A DNA stretch of 64,000 nucleotides from Ixodes scapularis. Taxonomy: Eukaryota; Arthropoda; Arachnida; Ixodida; Ixodidae. Shown here piece by piece: positions 54,301-64,000 of this stretch. The stretch spans positions 69,624,252 through 69,688,251 of the forward strand of contig NW_024609857.1 of the NCBI RefSeq assembly GCF_016920785.2. Direction: 5' to 3'. Each line of letters starts with the position of its first letter. Within the stretch, counting starts at the first letter, position 1. Position numbers and translations under genes: made by a program. A model generated the notes under the pieces. The model was not told the origin of the DNA. It did no database searches and saw nothing but the letters and a program-made list of their open reading frames with translations.

Positions 54301-55098
54301 GTAACCTACCCCAGAACCGGGACACACTGGGTGCAGCAGATTATTCAGCTGATTTTGTCTAAAGGAGTGTCGGTGAAAACGTTCTATGAATTCCTGGAAA
54401 AGGCGCCTTTTCTCGAAGTCCAAGAAGTCAAGACGACCGCATCCCCCAGACTCCTGCGGACCCATTTCTCGATGAGAAAACTTCGCCTCAGCGAGAAGGC
54501 CAAGTACATTTACGTCGCACGCAACCCCTGAGACTGTTGCGTATCGTGCTACTATCTGATACGAGAAAGTCCGGTAACCGAGTTCACAAATGGAACATTT
54601 GATGACTTTCTTGACGCTTTTCTCGAAGCAAAGATTGACTTTGGCGACTACTTTGAGCACGTGCTCTCCGGGTATAACCACAGGGGAGACTCAAACGTAT
54701 TCTTTGTCACGTACGAGGAACTCCAGACGAACAAGAAAGATGTTGTGCTCAGGTTGGCTGAGTTCCTAGGGAAGCATCACAGGAAAGTGCTCGAGGAAAA
54801 CCAAGAGGTTCTTCAGCAAGTTATGGAGAAAACCACCGTGGCTTTCATGAAGAATTTTATGACAACGAACCCAAAGGAGGTCCTTAAGGTGCTTAAAAAG
54901 AACTCACCGCACCTGCAGCCGGCTCAAGTCATCAGCAACCAGGAGTCTTGCCAATCGACCGACATCCACATCCTCCGTAAAGGAGTGGTCGGCGACTGGA
55001 AGCAACACTTCACTCCTGAAAACATCGTGAAGATGCAGACTGGCATCATGGAGCGAACAAAGGGCTCGGATATCATGGATCTTTGGAAATATGACTGA
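54301..55098 (+). pseudogene. SULT-C exon 2: sulfotransferase with one nonsense codon
   Basis: With exon 1 (39160-39285) it would give a 307-residue protein, the normal family size. It opens VTYPRTGTHWVQQIIQ (PAPS 5' loop), has LLRTHFSMRKL (catalytic His), YIYVARNP, FFVTYEEL, and the canonical C-box RKGVVGDWKQHFT, ending ERTKGSDIMDLWKYD. The only lesion is TGA at 54529-54531 where paralogs have Trp or another residue after ARNP. The frame is otherwise open for 265 codons. It could be a very young pseudogene, a polymorphic null allele, or an assembly error (TGG read as TGA). A 15-kb intron with three generations of transposons separates the exons, so joint splicing is inferred. Confidence 0.85.
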
Positions 55099-56397
55099 GG
55101 TTCTATGATTCGTGGAACGTACCGGTAAAAAAAAAAAAACACCTTCCCTATTCTACGAGCATAAACCAGAACCTCTTTATTTCTCATATTTTACATATAA
55201 CCAAACAATAATTCACGTTAACAATAATAATGTTGAAATAAGCCTCGTGTTTGCAGGATTGGGTATTGATGTGCGAGGTATAGTTTTCTTGAGATGGGTG
55301 TCATCCGGGGGGTGCAAAAAAATTTGATACACGCGCAAATCGAGAAGTTAAATAAATTAGTAATCAATCGGAATAATACTTTGAAAACGTGCATTCTTTA
55401 CTTGTTTTAAAAATTCTGAACTGACCGAGAACTTTAGTAATACGCTGCATACTTGAACCGCAAATGGCCAATTATGTTTACTTTAATTTTTATATAACGG
55501 ATACGTCCCTTATTGAAGCATTTACTAGGCGTCGTCTGCTTCACGGCATCGGCTTTAGGCGAGACCGATGGAGGCGAAGCTCGTTGCCGATTGTTTACGC
55601 TGGGAGAGCGTGGCTTTCATTTGAAGATCCCAGCAGTTTAGTAACCGTGGCTGGGGGTGTGGCAAACGGGAAATGATATGTTCTCTCGGCCACCTTGTGT
55701 TGCGTTCTCACAACTAGGGTGCGCTGAAAGTGGGGTCGTAGCCATCGCACGGGCGAGGCCAGGCCTGCCGGCATCTCTCCAAGAGATGTCCAGGCCCGAT
55801 TGTCGGCCTCCCAACATGCGCGAGCGGCAAAGTAACGCCGCCAAACGACAGTAATTTGTTTTTATCATATAAGCACTTACATGGTTCAAGACATATCATA
55901 AACGGGGTATTTTTTTAAGCTTAACAATATTTTTTCAAAGACGTGTAAGTTACAGGTGTAGTTTCTGCAGGTGAATTACACGGCCTGGGAGATATAGTAT
56001 AGGAGGCTAATTGTAACGATCAGTTGGAAATTAAGTAAAATTTGTTAACTTTTTAATTAGTGAAAATAGACATATGCATCCAATTAGAATCTTGCCGAGA
56101 GTCATCGAAAACCACTGAATCAATATTTTTTTTTTAATTAATACTTTGAGCGCGTGGGAAGTGTAGAAGTGCTCTAAAGGTGCCACAAGCATAAGGGCTA
56201 TGATAAGAGACGGAAAAATCGCGCGTACGCGTTAGAGCATCGGTAGCCCTGCTTCTGCTGCACGACTCGTAACTCTAGCGCACTATTGCGTTTCTCAGGA
56301 GCTCAAGGTTTTTCTACAAATTACTGATTTGGTGGTTCTCGATGACGCTCATTAAGTTTTTATTTGGAACCATATAATTTTAAAAGTACAAACAAAC
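55099..56397. other. Region 3' of SULT-C, no recognised gene
   Basis: An A-rich run at 55124-55140 and aataaa-like words (about 55349) could serve the SULT-C 3' end. The rest is unremarkable. Confidence 0.45.
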
Positions 56398-56896
56398 TTA
56401 AGTATTGTTATTGAGGAAACCACGCACATTTTCCCTATCAGTATCCGTTGATAAGTGGTTCCATTCATTGATACATTTAAGAATAAGAAAAAAATGGTTT
56501 CTAAAAGAGTCATGGTTGAAGCGATGAGGCAGAATAAATCTCATAAGTTCCGTTCTTGTTGCGTTATTAAAGTTTACATAGATAAAATGTTTCAAAATAT
56601 CTATAAAGTGACGACCATGTAGCGATAAAAAAAACGTTTATTCGAGCCAACATCATCCTAGTATTAATGAATATAAGGTTCGCATCAAATTTCAGCGAGG
56701 AGATGGATTTTATGGATCGATAGCGATTGAAATAAAATCGTAAAGCGTTCTATCTTGATATATTTTGGTTTGTGAATGGTTCCTCAACTGGGCTTGTATA
56801 TTCAAACGTTTGTAATGTCACTGACTTATATGCTGTTAATTTGATCTCTTGACCGGAAAAGTCTAACCCGTCCTTTAAGCGTTTTAGTGCTTCTTT
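56398..56896 (-). mobile_element. LINE fragment fused to SULT-D
   Basis: The minus-strand RT C-terminal region lies in two frames: KLTAYKSVTLQTFEYTSPVE and PFTNQNISR..., then RFYFNRYRS, and at 56595-56398 the end MRFILPHRFNHDSFRNHFFL with ILKCINEWNHL. These match the 'AYK..V.P.LEYAS.VW.P....I..LE..QR.A.RFI' and 'F..R....WN.L' regions of LINE ORF2. It begins directly after the truncated SULT-D coding homology. Confidence 0.6.
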
Positions 56897-57130
56897 GGAC
56901 ACGCAGGACCAGGCGACGTAGACGTATTTTGCCCTCGGATTGAATGGAAGTTTGCCGATTGGAATATGCGACCTTAGTAGTCTAGGCTTGCTTGTCATCT
57001 TGAGCCCCTGCATCTCCAGGAACGGGGCTCTCTCGGTAAACTCGGAGAACGAACTCGCTGATTTTCCGCGGTGAACAACGAGCTGGATGATTTTCTGTGC
57101 CCAGTGAGTGCCCGATCGGGGAAAGGTCAC
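56897..57130 (-). pseudogene. SULT-D exon 2: truncated sulfotransferase
   Basis: After an acceptor (ttttgcag) at 57131 the exon reads VTFPRSGTHWAQKIIQ, FTERAPFLEMQGL, LLRSHIPIGKL and KYVYVA. Then the 3'-phosphate loop is damaged: WSCVS stands where ARNPWDCCVS is expected, a deletion of about 12 bases that removes the Arg-Asn. After about 78 codons the sulfotransferase homology ends and LINE sequence follows, so two thirds of the catalytic domain is missing. The acceptor is preceded by an A-rich, not pyrimidine-rich, stretch. No other SULT-D coding exon was found downstream. Nonfunctional. Confidence 0.75.
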
Positions 57131-58486
57131 CTGCAAAATGCATTCCACGTTTTTTTCTTTTTTTTTCTTTTTTTTTTTAAAGAAAAACTGGGGAGCGTTA
57201 ATGCTGCGGACAATTTGAAAAATTCCATGCGGGTGTGTGGCTTAGAAAGTCTGAAGCGCTATCTACCAGCCGGAAACTCCGCTATTATCGTGGGATCAAC
57301 GGCTATTCAATTATTGCCGCTATTCCCCTTCATAAATAGCTGTCGCTGGGTTGATGTTGATCTTAGCACCGAATGGAGAGACATTCCGCGACAAAGGGCA
57401 AAATTAAGCGAGGCTTATACTGCCGGGTTGGCAGGTTGAGCGATCAGTCTTGGGGGCGTGGTAAGTTCCCCGAGAAGATTTTTTTTTTTTTTTGCTTACC
57501 GAGCACTACTATTATCGGTGTTGACAGCACACGTTTGCCGGGCGAGTGGGCAGTAACCTCAAGGATTAAACAGCCGAGAGAATGTCGCTCGCTCCCACAA
57601 TAGCCTCAGCTGCTTTCCGTTAGATAACACCAGAGGTCTACGGAGTCGCGCTCTAACCAAGCCTCTTTCATATCACCGGGGCCTGTACATGCGTAGAAAG
57701 GCGTATGTCTACGTACGCCAGCTGGGGTAAGTAAAATGGCCGATGTATTCGGATATCTTCACTCATTCCCATTTTAAGCGTAAATGATATTCATTGTAAA
57801 ACATTTTTACTCCTTCTGTGCCAGTGTCGGATTAAGTCATCGTGATAAACTTCCACCAGCTCGCCTTCTCAGTGACTGTAATTGAGCAGCCGATAGAGTT
57901 TTAATGCGAAGGCATTAACTGGGGGGGAGGGGGGGGGGGGGCATGGAGCGAAGCCGGCGTTGTTCGTAACCGCAAAAAAAAGGCAGCAAAATTTCTCCCC
58001 GGAACGGCTCTTAAAATGGCTGCGACGCGGCCGGCACGCCGGATAGTTCCCAGGAACGCCACCCCACAGAGCGGCGCTGCTCCCGCGCCTAGTCGACAAA
58101 AGTAATTTCGGAACCATCACTTAAGTCACCATTCAACGAGCGAAAGGGTCATTTAAATCCAGATTTATAATGCACTGCAATGCAAGGGAACATTTTTATA
58201 ATGCATTTAAATGACCGATTCCTTGCGAACGTTTCTGTTGCCTTCAGATGGCCGGTGTGCGTTGATTTTTGTACCCAAGCTTACCTTAAAAGCGTGAGCA
58301 GCGGAAATCATATTTCTGAAGTAATTTGCTGAATTTGGAGGCAAAAGACAACAAACATCCTCGACGTTGATGCATATAATATTGTAAAAAAACGCTTACG
58401 ACATTAGTATTTGAATGCACTACCTACTATGAGAATGCCATTCCCTCAGCAAATATTAAATTCGAAATATATCAAGCAATATATCA
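57131..58486. other. SULT-D intron, 3' part
   Basis: Contains T runs (57150-57178, 57479-57493), a G-rich run (57922-57942), and an inverted pair gggtcatttaaatcc / atgcatttaaatgacc near 58147 and 58201. No gene. Confidence 0.5.
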
Positions 58487-58490
58487 ATAT

Positions 58491-58867
58491 TGTCACAAAT
58501 TAAGGCGACGAGAAGGCGAAACTTGAACTGAAAATAAAGGTTTAAGGGGCGAACTTGTGCCAACAAAAATAAGTAACGAAAGAGCGTCGAGGGAGCAGAA
58601 AAACAGGCAGCGACTCGGCGGCGAAACAGAAAGCGCGAGCGAGACTGGGACTGACTCGACAAGGTCGCGGGCAGTTGCTTATCTACCGTGCGTCACTATC
58701 TCGAAAGTTCGGCAAGGAAGGTTCGAGCGTCGCGCGCTCGGGGCGAGGATGAACTGGCACTTTCGAGAATAACAAAGCAGAGGGAAAGTTACGTCTGCTG
58801 CGAGAATGACCGGGAATCTTCTAGAAGACCGTGACCGAGCGTTGCCTTCTCGGCTCTGCGGGTGGCA
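58491..58867. mobile_element. Solo LTR of a gypsy family related to 40009-45866
   Basis: 377 bp from TGTCACAAATTAAGG to GGGTGGCA. It shares with the intact LTR the blocks ggcgaacttgtgcca, actgactcgacaaggtcgcg, tcactatctcgaa, ggttcgagcg and cggggcga. The flanking 4-bp duplication ATAT (58487-58490, 58868-58871) has the same length as that of the intact element. An independent, older insertion reduced to one LTR by recombination. It lies in the SULT-D intron. Confidence 0.85.
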
Positions 58868-58871
58868 ATAT

Positions 58872-59470
58872 TAAATATATTGATTGCCATATTGTGTGGA
58901 CTTTAGCGGCGAAACAAAATCCTAATAAAAAACTATTAGTTAAAAAGAAAGTACCGCAGTTTATTGGAAAAGTTCATTACTTATGCCCCAAAGAATCATT
59001 ATTTTCAACATACGAAGTTATCAACGTCCTATATCGATTGGATAAATACTATCCGACTGGGTCGTTTTGTTTTCCTCCGCTTAAGTGATTAGATTTTTAA
59101 AGCGCACGTCAAATTTAGTCCGAACGATCAACACTATCCGCGCCCGCTGCTGAGAAGAATGGAAGCTAGGTGTCTCCCACTTGTACAATTTAGTTTGCAA
59201 TCCCTCGATCATAATCGTACCTATCTATCTCAATATTTACCATATATGTTGGGTTGAAATTTATAGTTTTGACCGTAAATTACTGCACCTACTATTTTAT
59301 ATTTACTATTTTATGTAAACCGTCTAGCTAATGTTTTCTTCCTTACACATGATGATTGGATGGTTTTCCGCATGTCCGTCATCATCTGCAGAACACTCGG
59401 GGCCCGGACCTCGTGAAGCCAACAAGAATTGGCTTTTTTTGTCCGTGGCTCTGGCTCCTTTACGAATCTA
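58872..59470. other. SULT-D intron, no recognised gene
   Basis: AT-rich. An 85-codon plus frame spanning the LTR boundary (58831-59088) is not convincing as a gene. Confidence 0.45.
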
Positions 59471-59632
59471 CTCAACTCTCCGACGCCGCGACATTGAGGT
59501 GGCGCTGCTGTCGGCATCGCGCATGCGCAGATGCATCTCCTCACGCGCGTATGGTTTCTGCGCTTGCGCAGGGCCCACACCTGGTGTAGGCGAACGCGGG
59601 AATGTTCGTCAACAGCGAGTTGGTTGTAGAAG
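59471..59632. promoter_or_regulatory. Conserved intronic block of SULT-D (shared with SULT-B)
   Basis: Begins about 40 bases inside intron 1 and shares gctgctgtcgg, gcgcatgcgca, tggtttctgcgc and cccacacctggtgt with 31047-31210. It includes CGCGCATGCGCA, an NRF1-type palindrome, and a second ttgcgca. See the SULT-B block. Confidence 0.45.
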
Positions 59633-59671
59633 CAGGTGCAAATAAAAATATTTGGTTTAGAAACTAATCAC

Positions 59672-59797
59672 CTGAATCACGTCGTCCTCTTGGGGTTCGA
59701 AGTCGTCCACCGCGCGGTAGAGTGATGGATTGAAGTAGACACAGATCTCGTCACCGTCGACATGTTGGGTGTCTGGAAGCATTCTGGACGTGCTCAT
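59672..59797 (-). CDS. SULT-D exon 1
   Basis: ATG at 59797-59795 opens exactly 42 codons (MSTSRMLPDTQHVDGDEI, VYFNPSLYRAVD) ending EPQEDDVIQ, then donor CAG/GTGATT, phase 0. The exon itself has no lesion, so transcription may continue although exon 2 (57130) is broken. Closest in layout to SULT-B exon 1. Confidence 0.8.
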
Positions 59798-60940
59798 GAT
59801 CAGGCAGATGGTTGCGATATATTTTTAACAGAGAATGTAATAACAAAAATTTAAAGAAGACAGTCGAGGACTTGGATCCCCATAGGGCTCATCCGCCTAT
59901 CAAATGAAATAAAATCAACTCAAATCAAATCAAAAGCTTTATTTATTTATTGTTTTTGGAACGCTGTATGGGTTTTTAGATAAACAGCTGCTTGAAACAG
60001 ATTGCTGGGTTTCAGTTCCCCTTTATACTGGCAGCCACTCTGATAATACAGACACAAAAGAAAAACATTTTCTTAAAATAAAAAAAAAAATAAAAGCGCC
60101 AACGAAAATAAATATAAAAATACAGAATACATTTTTTGTTTTGTAGAAAACAAAATCCAATGAAGAAAATTTAAAACCCCTTTTCTGGCGATTCTGGTTA
60201 TGTATGTTGATCGTGAAACATTTAATTTAAAGTATATTATAATGTAATGCTTGGAAGTTGTAGATCGTGCTAGACTGTGCGAGGAACCTTGTGTCTGCAC
60301 AGAGGTTGCTTATATTACTTTCATGTTTTTGAAGTTCAAAAGTAAAATATATATTAAAAAAAAAACTACAAATGTTGGAACGAAAGTCAGTGGTATTCAA
60401 CTCTATTGACTTTATTGACTTCTATAGACTAGTCAATGGTATTCTACAAGAAGTCTTTCATATTTAGAAAATAGCGGTTTTGTTCGGTCTGTATAAGAGA
60501 CACCCGGAAGATAAGGTAACTTGTTGTTTTTTTTTTTTTTTTGCTTTTTTTTCAATAACAGTGGGTTTTTAAAGTCACGCTTCTCCGAAGATTTGGCAAC
60601 AGTGCCGTCTCAATGGACTCGTGTTTGTGCGAAACGGTGGGACGCACATTTGGAGAATGGCTTGGCGTGTTTGATGGCAGCTCCAACCACTGTTGTACGG
60701 TATAGGCAGCCGGCAATAACCAGGCGGCGCCACGAGAGCACTGCATTCAGCGCCACAAGCGGAGGCGTCTCTGTTAATGGGGCGGCCAGTTTTCCCGCCG
60801 GGCCGTTGCGAGCGGCGGCGACCCCGATTTCAGCAGTCCCCGTGTGTACCTGCGTCCCTGGTTCTTTTATGCGGTTTTTTAATCGGGAGCCTTGCTAGGT
60901 CCAAGTGCTGAGAGAATATTCTAGAGTCGTCATTTGGACA
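59798..60940. other. Upstream of SULT-D, no recognised gene
   Basis: AT-rich with runs of A (60080-60092) and T (60526-60549). A 125-codon plus frame at 60521-60898 is not recognised. Confidence 0.45.
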
Positions 60941-61470
60941 CCAGTTTGAGTTGTCTTCGCTACTTGTGGCCGCCCGGCGCCCGATCGGTCTGTGCTTCGC
61001 TCGTTTCCCAGGAAGTGACACAATACAACAAATGGGTTATTGTACATTCCGGTTGCCCGTCTTCGAGAGCCGGCACTCCGGACCCGCCGACCCTAGTTGT
61101 CGCCCGTCGTTCAGAGCTCACAGTCGGGGCCCGTGTCCAGGCCTGCGGATCGCCCTTCCCACGCCAGCGCTGCGTAGGCTAGCTGTTCTGGGCTATTACT
61201 GCCAGAGTCTCGCTGCGGAACCACTCCGGGATCGTCATGGACTAGGCCAGTATGGTCAGGGTTCGCCGCTTCCGCCGGTCCTGATCCGAACTTCGCTGGT
61301 GGAATGCTCCCGGGAATCGCCATGGGCCAGACCAGCCAGAACGGCTCTATCGTTCCTGCCCGGCCCCAGCCTCGCGCAGCACGCTCTTCCTCTTTCCTCG
61401 CCGGCTGGCCCCCGCTCGCGCTTCGTTCGGCCGTCCTCTCCTCCCGACGCCCACACACACTAGAATAAAA
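60941..61470. other. GC-rich block, unknown
   Basis: Markedly GC-rich compared with its neighbours, with open frames of 170 codons (+) and 115 codons (-) whose Pro/Ser/Arg- or Gly/Glu-rich products match no family I know. It could be a CpG-rich 5' region of a gene beyond the window, or a repeat. It ends abruptly in a short CACACACAC run and AATAAAA. Confidence 0.35.
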
Positions 61471-62800
61471 TTTGGGTAATTAGAACCAAACTGCAAAGCC
61501 TGGTGTAAAATGGCGACAGGCAACGAAGTGTACGCGTGAAAAGGATATTTACGCTTTGCACGACATTTTTCTAAAGAAAAACTTTAGCATCCTGCTTTCT
61601 GCATGCCGTCACAACTGTTACCAGACTCAGCATTAAATTTGGTTGCTGAAACAAACAAAATTTTGTGCTACCAAAATCCACTATTTGAAAACTCGCAGGT
61701 TTTGAAGGTTTTGGTTGCGACCACGCGTGCCGAACGGCATTAGGAGTGCCGGAACGGACCGACGAGCCTTTCGCTTGAAGACCTGATCGCCCGATTCTCG
61801 ACGCCACAGCGAAGCAACCATCGCCCCGATTGTTCCTATCGTATTTCCCTAATGTGGCTGTCAAAGCGACTCGTAATACAATTTGTATAAATATGTTATT
61901 TTGCCGAGTAGTCCGCAAAATGAGTTCGTCCGACCACTTTCCAAGCCTGCACATATATTTTCGTTCACTTCCCTCCCAACAGTTTCTGTAAAACTCACTT
62001 ACTTGTTGCGTCGCACTGCAGTAATCCACTTCTGTCACCGTGTCGCTTTCCAAGATCTCGAAGGGAAACTGGGGAAGCGGTGAAGTTTATCCTTGAGTCA
62101 CCTTCGCGACTGTGGCCGTCTTTCATGCAGCAGTAGCAATGTTTATTTTTTGGAAGAACTCCAGGAGTAGCTGAGATGTCACAGGAACCCGGTGAGGTTA
62201 TAGAGACGTGAAGATGGGACTGAACTTTACGAAAAACGGATCCAAAAAAAAACTCACGCCGATCCGAAATGCAACGTTCACACGTGGTTTCTGCATGCGC
62301 CTGCCCGCAGCCCCCGCGACCCGCGTAGTCCTGGCCTACGCAGTTTCTTTATTTTGCAGTCGCTAGATGGCGCAACCTGTAGCGCCAAACTGCATTGCAG
62401 GTTGCTTATGGCGTTCCCAGGAACGTAGGGACGCAGGAACGCAGAAACGGGGGTACGGCGCAGCTCCACCTTGAATCAATTGAACTGGAACGTGAACTCG
62501 CTATGCATTCAAGGAAACGGCAGTCGAAACGGCGCTTTTATTTCTCTTTGTCTCTATGTTTGCATTTTTACCTAAATTTATAAAATAATTCAGGCTTTTC
62601 TAATATCAGCTATGTCAACTTCGGACTTCAAGGGATGGAATTCTAGTTCTTTGTTTTCCACTATAGTCGAAAACAGAACTTTAACAAAGGTGACCCTGAC
62701 GACGCGACAGGTAATTTAATGCGAAGTTTTTACAGTGGAGCTGTGAAGGGCTAGGGGTTCCCCAGAATCGTGTCCGGTACGTTGACAAAAACCTACCTGG
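61471..62800. other. No recognised gene
   Basis: Mixed-composition DNA. An inverted GCCATCTA-type motif at 62364-62373. The run gcaggaacgcagaaac with gttcccaggaacgtaggga near 62413-62445 is a short degenerate tandem. Confidence 0.45.
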
Positions 62801-62805
62801 TCAGC

Positions 62806-62876
62806 TACCGCCACCTATAAGCGACGGCGGCAAGCACACAACCAGAATGGTTTCCGCCGTCGCTCGTAGATGGCGC
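62806..62876. repeat. Inverted pair of the dispersed 'GCCATCTA..GACGGCGG' repeat
   Basis: agctaccgccacctataagc + gacggcggcaag at 62806-62837 is followed in reverse by ttccgccgtcgctcgtagat + ggcgcc at 62852-62877. This forms a small hairpin of the same unit found at 12844 and 12906. Confidence 0.7.
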
Positions 62877-62877
62877 C

Positions 62878-64000
62878 AATCTTTTCAGCTATAATCATAG
62901 AGATCATACATACTAACTCTAGAGGAAAAGGTCCGCCATTTTCCCATACATTCTGGCTGCCGCAAGCGGCGGATCATGCAGGCAGACCCTCGGGCTCCCA
63001 AACATGGTTACATCATCAGAGCAGTTTCGTGAACTTCAACAATCCACGAACTTACCGGTGGAAAAATATTCGCGTTCCTTTCGAAGCTTTCTTTTTGCAT
63101 AGCGCGCAGATGTACGGCCTCGCGTTAACGCTAAACTAAACCATATACCCGGCTTCGCCGGTAGGGCGCGGGTGGGCGCGGTTGAAGAATACGAAACTGC
63201 GCAATCACCAGATTTCCGAGATTTCGACAGAAGGGAAGTTAATGCAGCGTAATGACTTTATTGCTTTTTATATGGGTTAGAATAGCTCAGAATTTAGTTT
63301 ACAACGTTAAATTATCACTGTTTATATTGCTGAGAGTTTTCACTCTTCGCGTTTACCATGGCAACGTTGCTTTCTTTCTCTCGTATTCTGTCGCTCTCTT
63401 CTGCGATCGTTCACTCGGGACCCCGGGTGTCGGCGCACGGGATTTGCCACTCCTCCTCACCCACCTTTACCCCCCTGGCTATAATAGACCCTTTCCGGAA
63501 TTCAGTGCCATCTGGTGACTCAAATGGCAACTTAACTTTTACCGTACTAATGGCGGCAATGAACCTGTGGTCTGCAGCCTTTTATAGGGCACCGTCACTT
63601 TCGCAAGTCAACAATAAACGAGAATGCGCGCTTCACTTGACAGTTCTTTTTCAATCTCTTTCAGTGTCGATGGCGAAAAAGATGCCACCAGTCAGAACGA
63701 AGCGCCAGTCCACAAGCCCACATAGACGCTTTGATAAAATTCTATACACCAAGGCGCTTTGAAGCCGAAGGGGTGCTCTAACAGATTGGCTAAGGTCGAG
63801 TTAGAAATGAACGCTTACGCAGCTCTTGCATTCCAATCCCTGCTTCACGTCGCGCTAACGTCTAGAATGTGTAAGCATCCAATCATCTCCTTAGGAGCAT
63901 CTTCAACTTCTTCATTCATCAGTAAACAGAAGGCCGCCATTAGTATAGCACATATTAGTATAGCACACACATTTTTAGATGATGATGATAGTGATCAAAG
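62878..64000. other. No recognised gene at the window end
   Basis: The 134-codon plus frame at 63358-63762 has no recognised motif. The last 60 bases contain tagtatagcacatattagtatagcacac, a 15-bp tandem pair, and a (GAT)n-like end. Confidence 0.45.

Noticed and set aside
58831..59088. 85-codon frame after the solo LTR
   Set aside because: It begins inside the LTR and crosses its border, so it cannot be an ancestral gene.
60951..61463. 170-codon frame in the GC-rich block
   Set aside because: No recognisable domain, the opposite strand is open as well, and composition alone explains it.
63358..63762. 134-codon frame near the window end
   Set aside because: No motif, no splice or promoter support; could be chance in this composition.

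Overview
The window reads as nuclear DNA of an arthropod, most likely a hard tick (Ixodida). The evidence is a family of arthropod-style cytosolic sulfotransferase genes split by GT-AG introns, and dense interspersed repeats of kinds common in tick genomes: several non-LTR reverse transcriptases, Ty3/gypsy elements, a Penelope-like element, a piggyBac relic, hAT- and Harbinger-like miniature elements, and tRNA-derived SINE-like sequences. The species cannot be fixed from the sequence. Nothing bacterial or viral was seen.

Host genes: four related sulfotransferase (SULT) loci lie between 16.4 and 59.8 kb in alternating orientation. SULT-A (+, 16431-18381) is a wreck with a frameshift, an in-frame stop and a hAT insertion. 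SULT-B (-, exon 1 31448-31573, exon 2 25705-26709) is the only locus with no visible lesion and has an unusual C-terminal extension. SULT-C (+, exon 1 39160-39285, exon 2 54301-55098) is intact except for one TGA inside the PAPS-binding loop. SULT-D (-, exon 1 59672-59797, exon 2 from 57130) is cut short at a junction with LINE sequence. The three recognised first exons are each exactly 42 codons, end in Ile-Gln and use a phase-0 donor, so the loci are duplicates of one gene structure. B and C are head to head; A/B and C/D converge.

Layout: 0-15.9 kb is transposon-rich (LINE tail, piggyBac relic carrying a hAT insert, hAT and Harbinger-like MITEs, an inverted pair of CpG-rich elements, a TTAA-bounded element with a tRNA-like unit). 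16-25 kb holds SULT-A, a minus-strand LINE and a 700-bp inverted repeat pair. 25.5-31.6 kb is SULT-B; its intron holds hairpin MITEs with CRE-type palindromes, a palindromic minisatellite and a Penelope-like element. 32-39 kb holds a second LINE, homopolymer tracts and hairpins. 39-55 kb is SULT-C; its 15-kb intron carries a nearly complete, apparently young Ty3/gypsy element (40009-45866) and a decayed short-LTR gypsy nested within a hAT frame. 56-60 kb is SULT-D with a solo LTR. 60-64 kb shows no recognised gene.

The most informative signals are: a canonical -1 frameshift site (GGGAAAC, six-base spacer, 7-bp stem) at the gypsy gag stop codon; a block shared by intron 1 of SULT-B and SULT-D with an NRF1-like palindrome; a twin inverted element with CCAAT boxes and a start codon in each arm; and a ten-times repeated GCCATCTA-type motif. 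All calls come from reading the sequence by eye; no alignment or search was run.
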